A stretch of DNA of 6,967 nucleotides from Arthrobacter sp. (lineage in GTDB: Bacteria > Actinomycetota > Actinomycetes > Actinomycetales > Micrococcaceae): NCBI GenBank assembly GCA_025464545.1, contig JAODMA010000222.1, forward strand, positions 1 through 6,967, read 5' to 3'. Below are positions 4,742 to 6,967 of this stretch, piece after piece. Below the pieces are notes generated by a model. That model was not told the DNA's origin, did no database searches, and saw only the letters and a program-made list of their open reading frames with translations. The stretch's first letter is position 1, and each line of letters begins with the position of its first letter. The position numbers and the translations under genes are program-made.

Positions 4742-5580
4742 AACAGCCCGGGTTCCTTCTCCCCGGCTTCGATCCGGTAGTCCAAACTGTTGTTCTTCAC
4801 CGGCATGGGGCAGGTGCCGTACGGGGTGAAGGCGCTGGGGTAGTTGATGGCCCGGTTGAAATCCAGGATCACGGTCTTGTTTCCCAGGGAATCGACGCGG
4901 GGCCGTGTTGTGGAAACCTTGCGCCACTCATCGGTCGTCTCGCCGTTCGTCTCGTCGTGGAACGTCACGGTGAGAGCGCCGAGCTTCTCCTCCTCGGCCA
5001 GCAGGTGGAACTCGTGGTCCTTGCCGGGCAGCCGGAACGCCAGCTCGCCGACCGACCGGTGCACGCCGTCCACGAGCGGGTTGGCGGTGCCGATCGGGAC
5101 GTCCACGGGTTCCGGATACGGCGTGAACCTCGCCTCGACCACGAGGTCCGGCCGGTAGTCGAAGACGGGCACGCCGTCGAACTCCGTAAACACCGGTGAC
5201 TGCGCATCCCGGGTGCGGATGGCGTACAGGTCCGCCCGCATGGCCAGTTCCACCACCACCTGCCGGCCGTCCGCGCCGCCGTACTGGACCCACATCAGCG
5301 ATTCCTCATCAGAGAGGTGCGCGCTGATGGTGCCGTCCACGGCCTCACCGCTGTCCACTAGCGTGAGTCCGTCGGCGGCGGCCGCGGTGAGGAACGCCGT
5401 CGTACCGTCGGTGGACCACAGCCCGGGCGCAAGATCGACGGCGGACGGCTCGCGCTCCAGCCACTGGAAGGAGGTGAGCGTGAGCCAGCCGTGCTTGCTC
5501 GCCAGGGCGGTGTTGCGGCTGTTCCGGAAGCGCTGCCAGCGGGCAAGCTGGGCGTCGGGAACGGGATGCGACGTGCTCAC
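4738..5580 (-). CDS. DUF1684 family protein of unknown function
   Basis: The 280-residue protein shows the family's two signatures: an N-terminal WQRFRN...HGWLTLTSFQWLE block (residues 15-42, with GWLTL at 31-35) and the C-terminal DFNRAINYPSAFTPYGTCP (240-258), in which the Asn-Arg-Ala, Pro, Phe-Thr-Pro-Tyr and Cys-Pro residues are the conserved core. No signal peptide or membrane segment is visible, so it is probably cytoplasmic. The biochemical role of DUF1684 is not known to me. The GTG start at 5580 is chosen because GGGAGGA lies 5 nt upstream and similarity begins soon after; an in-frame ATG at 5673 would add 31 basic, unconserved residues. It converges with the acyl-CoA dehydrogenase gene and is divergent from ppc, so it is probably a single-gene transcript. 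Confidence 0.87.
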   Translation of the reverse strand: MSTSHPVPDAQLARWQRFRNSRNTALASKHGWLTLTSFQWLEREPSAVDLAPGLWSTDGTTAFLTAAAADGLTLVDSGEAVDGTISAHLSDEESLMWVQYGGADGRQVVVELAMRADLYAIRTRDAQSPVFTEFDGVPVFDYRPDLVVEARFTPYPEPVDVPIGTANPLVDGVHRSVGELAFRLPGKDHEFHLLAEEEKLGALTVTFHDETNGETTDEWRKVSTTRPRVDSLGNKTVILDFNRAINYPSAFTPYGTCPMPVKNNSLDYRIEAGEKEPGLF

Positions 5581-5585
5581 GGGTT

Positions 5586-5592
5586 TCCTCCC
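5586..5592 (-). promoter_or_regulatory. Shine-Dalgarno that fixes the GTG start of the DUF1684 gene
   Basis: On the minus strand GGGAGGA lies 5 nt before the GTG at 5580-5578. It is the best ribosome-binding match in the neighbourhood and supports GTG 5580 over the longer ATG 5673 start. Confidence 0.75.
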
Positions 5593-5708
5593 AGGCGGTG
5601 AACGGGGTGCCTTACGTCTAACCCTAGGCCCCTCCCAACCGGCTCGCACTTGGGTGCCGTGATGACCCCGCACAACGGCAACAGCTGCCAGCTACTATTT
5701 GAGACAGA

Positions 5709-5738
5709 TTCACGGCAGGCCCCAGCGGCGGGTAGCAT
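5709..5738 (+). promoter_or_regulatory. Tentative ppc promoter
   Basis: TTCACG (5709-5714) and TAGCAT (5733-5738) are separated by 18 bp; each matches its sigma-70 consensus at four of six bases. A start near 5745 would give a leader of about 73 nt. TACTAT at 5693-5698 is a competing -10 without a good -35. The rest of the 237-bp spacer (5581-5817) shows no other clear signal. Confidence 0.3.
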
Positions 5739-5817
5739 CCCATAGGAAGAAGTAACCGGGCTCACAGTATCCAGCGCAGTGTACGAGCCAAAGTCGAACC
5801 CTCGAAAGATAGTTTCC

Positions 5818-6967
5818 ATGGCTGACACTGCAATGAACTCCGCCACCGATCTCGCCGCCGAACTGCGCGCCGATGTACGCCGGGTCTCCACCCTGCTGGG
5901 TGAATCCCTCGTCCGCCAGCACGGGCCCGAACTCCTTGATCTTGTAGAGCAGGTCCGGCTGCTGACCAAAGAATCGAAGGAAGCCGCCCGGGGCGGCGCC
6001 GATGCCACCGGTCCCTGGAGCTCGTACGACGTCGTCGCGCAGGTCCGCGAACTGCTCGGCTCCCTGCCCCTTGAGCAGGCCACCGACCTGGTCCGCGCCT
6101 TCGCGTTCTACTTCCATCTGGCCAATGCCGCCGAACAGGTCCATCGGGTCCGCGGGCTGCGAACCCGCCAGGAAAAGGACGGCTGGCTAGCCAAGGCCGT
6201 CGGCGACGTTGCCGGCCAGGCCGGCACGGCCGTGCTGCAGGAGGTCGTCAACGAACTCGACGTCCGCCCCATCTTCACGGCACACCCCACCGAGGCGTCA
6301 CGCCGCTCCGTGCTGGACAAGGTCCGCCGGCTCTCCGACATCCTCGCCGAGGCCACAGAGGAGGGGACGTCCGCGCGGCGCCGCCAGGACCGCCAGCTGT
6401 CGGAAGTGATTGACCAAATGTGGCAGACCGACGAGCTCCGGCAAGTCCGTCCCACCCCGGTGGACGAGGCCCGGAATGCCATCTACTACCTCACGAGCAT
6501 CCTCACTGACGCTATGCCGGAAATGCTCGCAGACCTCTCGGAGCTGCTCGGTGAGCACGGCGTCACGTTGCCCGCGGAGAAGGCGCCCATCCGCTTCGGC
6601 TCCTGGATCGGCGGGGACCGCGACGGCAACCCTAACGTCACCGCGGCCGTCACCCGTGAGATCCTGCAGATCCAGAACCAGCATGCAGTCCGGATCAGCA
6701 TCGCCCTGCTCGACGGGCTGATCTCGATCCTGTCGAACTCGACGGCGCTCGCCGGCGCGGACCAGGAGCTGCTGGACTCGATCGACGTCGACCTCGGCAA
6801 CCTGCCGGGCCTGGACCGCCGGGTCCTCGAACTGAACGCCCAGGAGCCGTACCGGCTCAAGCTCACCTGCATCAAGGCCAAGCTGCTGAACACCCGACGG
6901 CGCGTCGGGGCCGGGTCCCCGCACGAGCCCGGCCGCGACTACGCCGCCACCGCGGAGCTCCTCGCCG
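5818..6967 (+). CDS. ppc: Phosphoenolpyruvate carboxylase, N-terminal part (cut by window end)
   Basis: The reading frame stays open from ATG 5818 to the last base: 383 codons plus one base, under half of the roughly 900-residue family length. The enzyme adds bicarbonate to phosphoenolpyruvate to give oxaloacetate, refilling the TCA cycle in the cytoplasm. Diagnostic motifs are FTAHPTEASRRSVLDK (153-168), whose His156 corresponds to the catalytic His of the family, and FGSWIGGDRDGNPNVT (260-275). The N-terminal helix lacks the plant phosphorylation-site motif, as expected for a bacterial enzyme. A weak GAAAGA lies 8 nt before the chosen ATG; a second in-frame ATG at 5833 has no ribosome-binding site. 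The product is recognised with near certainty; the C-terminal half, with its allosteric sites, is out of view. Confidence 0.97.
   Translation, partial: MADTAMNSATDLAAELRADVRRVSTLLGESLVRQHGPELLDLVEQVRLLTKESKEAARGGADATGPWSSYDVVAQVRELLGSLPLEQATDLVRAFAFYFHLANAAEQVHRVRGLRTRQEKDGWLAKAVGDVAGQAGTAVLQEVVNELDVRPIFTAHPTEASRRSVLDKVRRLSDILAEATEEGTSARRRQDRQLSEVIDQMWQTDELRQVRPTPVDEARNAIYYLTSILTDAMPEMLADLSELLGEHGVTLPAEKAPIRFGSWIGGDRDGNPNVTAAVTREILQIQNQHAVRISIALLDGLISILSNSTALAGADQELLDSIDVDLGNLPGLDRRVLELNAQEPYRLKLTCIKAKLLNTRRRVGAGSPHEPGRDYAATAELLA

Noticed and set aside
4732..4774. An imperfect hairpin (core 4745-4768, outer GATCG/CGATC arms) near the convergent stops, as a bidirectional terminator.
   Set aside because: The core has a C-C mismatch, an 8-nt loop and no T-run on either side, and it lies in DUF1684 coding sequence; support is too weak.
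3638..4927. A 429-codon minus-strand open frame opposite the acyl-CoA dehydrogenase gene, longer than the gene itself.
   Set aside because: It is a shadow of a GC-rich gene: the translation is low-complexity with many Arg, His, Gly and Pro and no family motif, while the plus-strand frame has complete acyl-CoA dehydrogenase signatures.
5581..5673. An ATG at 5673 adding 31 residues to the DUF1684 protein.
   Set aside because: The extension is Arg/Pro-rich with no family match, and a good Shine-Dalgarno sits just upstream of GTG 5580.
5658..5676. GTGA half-site in the DUF1684/ppc spacer as another CRP/GlxR site.
   Set aside because: The second half does not match TCACA at the required 6-bp spacing.
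5662..5745. A 27-residue plus-strand open frame in the ppc leader region.
   Set aside because: It has no convincing ribosome-binding site, overlaps the tentative ppc promoter, and shows no leader-peptide feature such as a run of one amino acid.
6298..6924. A 208-codon minus-strand open frame opposite ppc.
   Set aside because: The plus strand has continuous phosphoenolpyruvate carboxylase sequence here, including the catalytic GSWIGGDRDGNP region.
1..6967. CRISPR arrays, insertion sequences, phage genes, tRNA or rRNA genes, toxin-antitoxin or defence systems.
   Set aside because: I saw no regular repeat-spacer pattern, transposase or integrase motifs, terminal repeats or RNA gene signatures; all sizeable coding stretches are accounted for by metabolic and transport genes.

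Overview
The window looks like an ordinary chromosomal segment of a high-GC actinobacterium, most likely a relative of Arthrobacter (Micrococcaceae). That placement is an inference from strong GC bias at third codon positions, GTG starts, an actinobacterial DtxR/IdeR-type iron box, and the gene content. I see no mobile element, phage gene, tRNA, rRNA or CRISPR array.

Layout from left to right. On the minus strand, positions 92-1150 encode an FbpA-like ferric-iron-binding lipoprotein of an ABC importer. It is followed, in its own direction, by a strong hairpin terminator (7-39). Its upstream region (1151-1315) is the densest regulatory stretch in the window: a near-consensus iron box inside the predicted promoter, a weaker second iron-box-like site near the predicted transcript start, and a CRP/GlxR-type palindrome about 60 bp upstream of that start. 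Also on the minus strand, 1316-2563 encodes a GH76-family (alpha-1,6-mannanase-like) protein with no visible signal peptide.

A 130-bp divergent spacer with an inverted-repeat operator candidate separates the GH76 gene from a two-gene plus-strand operon. This operon holds an HSD10-like 3-hydroxyacyl-CoA dehydrogenase (2694-3527) and an acyl-CoA dehydrogenase-fold enzyme resembling plant short-chain acyl-CoA oxidase ACX4 (3527-4741), joined by a TGATG stop/start overlap. Together they supply two oxidative steps of beta-oxidation, probably of short or branched acyl-CoAs; the hydratase and thiolase would have to come from elsewhere. The operon converges with a minus-strand DUF1684 gene (4738-5580), and the two genes share a CTAG that gives both stop codons.

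After a 237-bp divergent spacer, the plus strand carries the first 383 codons of phosphoenolpyruvate carboxylase (ppc, from 5818), cut by the window end. No gap between genes exceeds 300 bases. I found no wholly new system. The points most worth a second look are the stacked iron and CRP-type control of the iron-binding protein, the pairing of ACX4-like and HSD10-like enzymes, and the signal-less GH76 protein.
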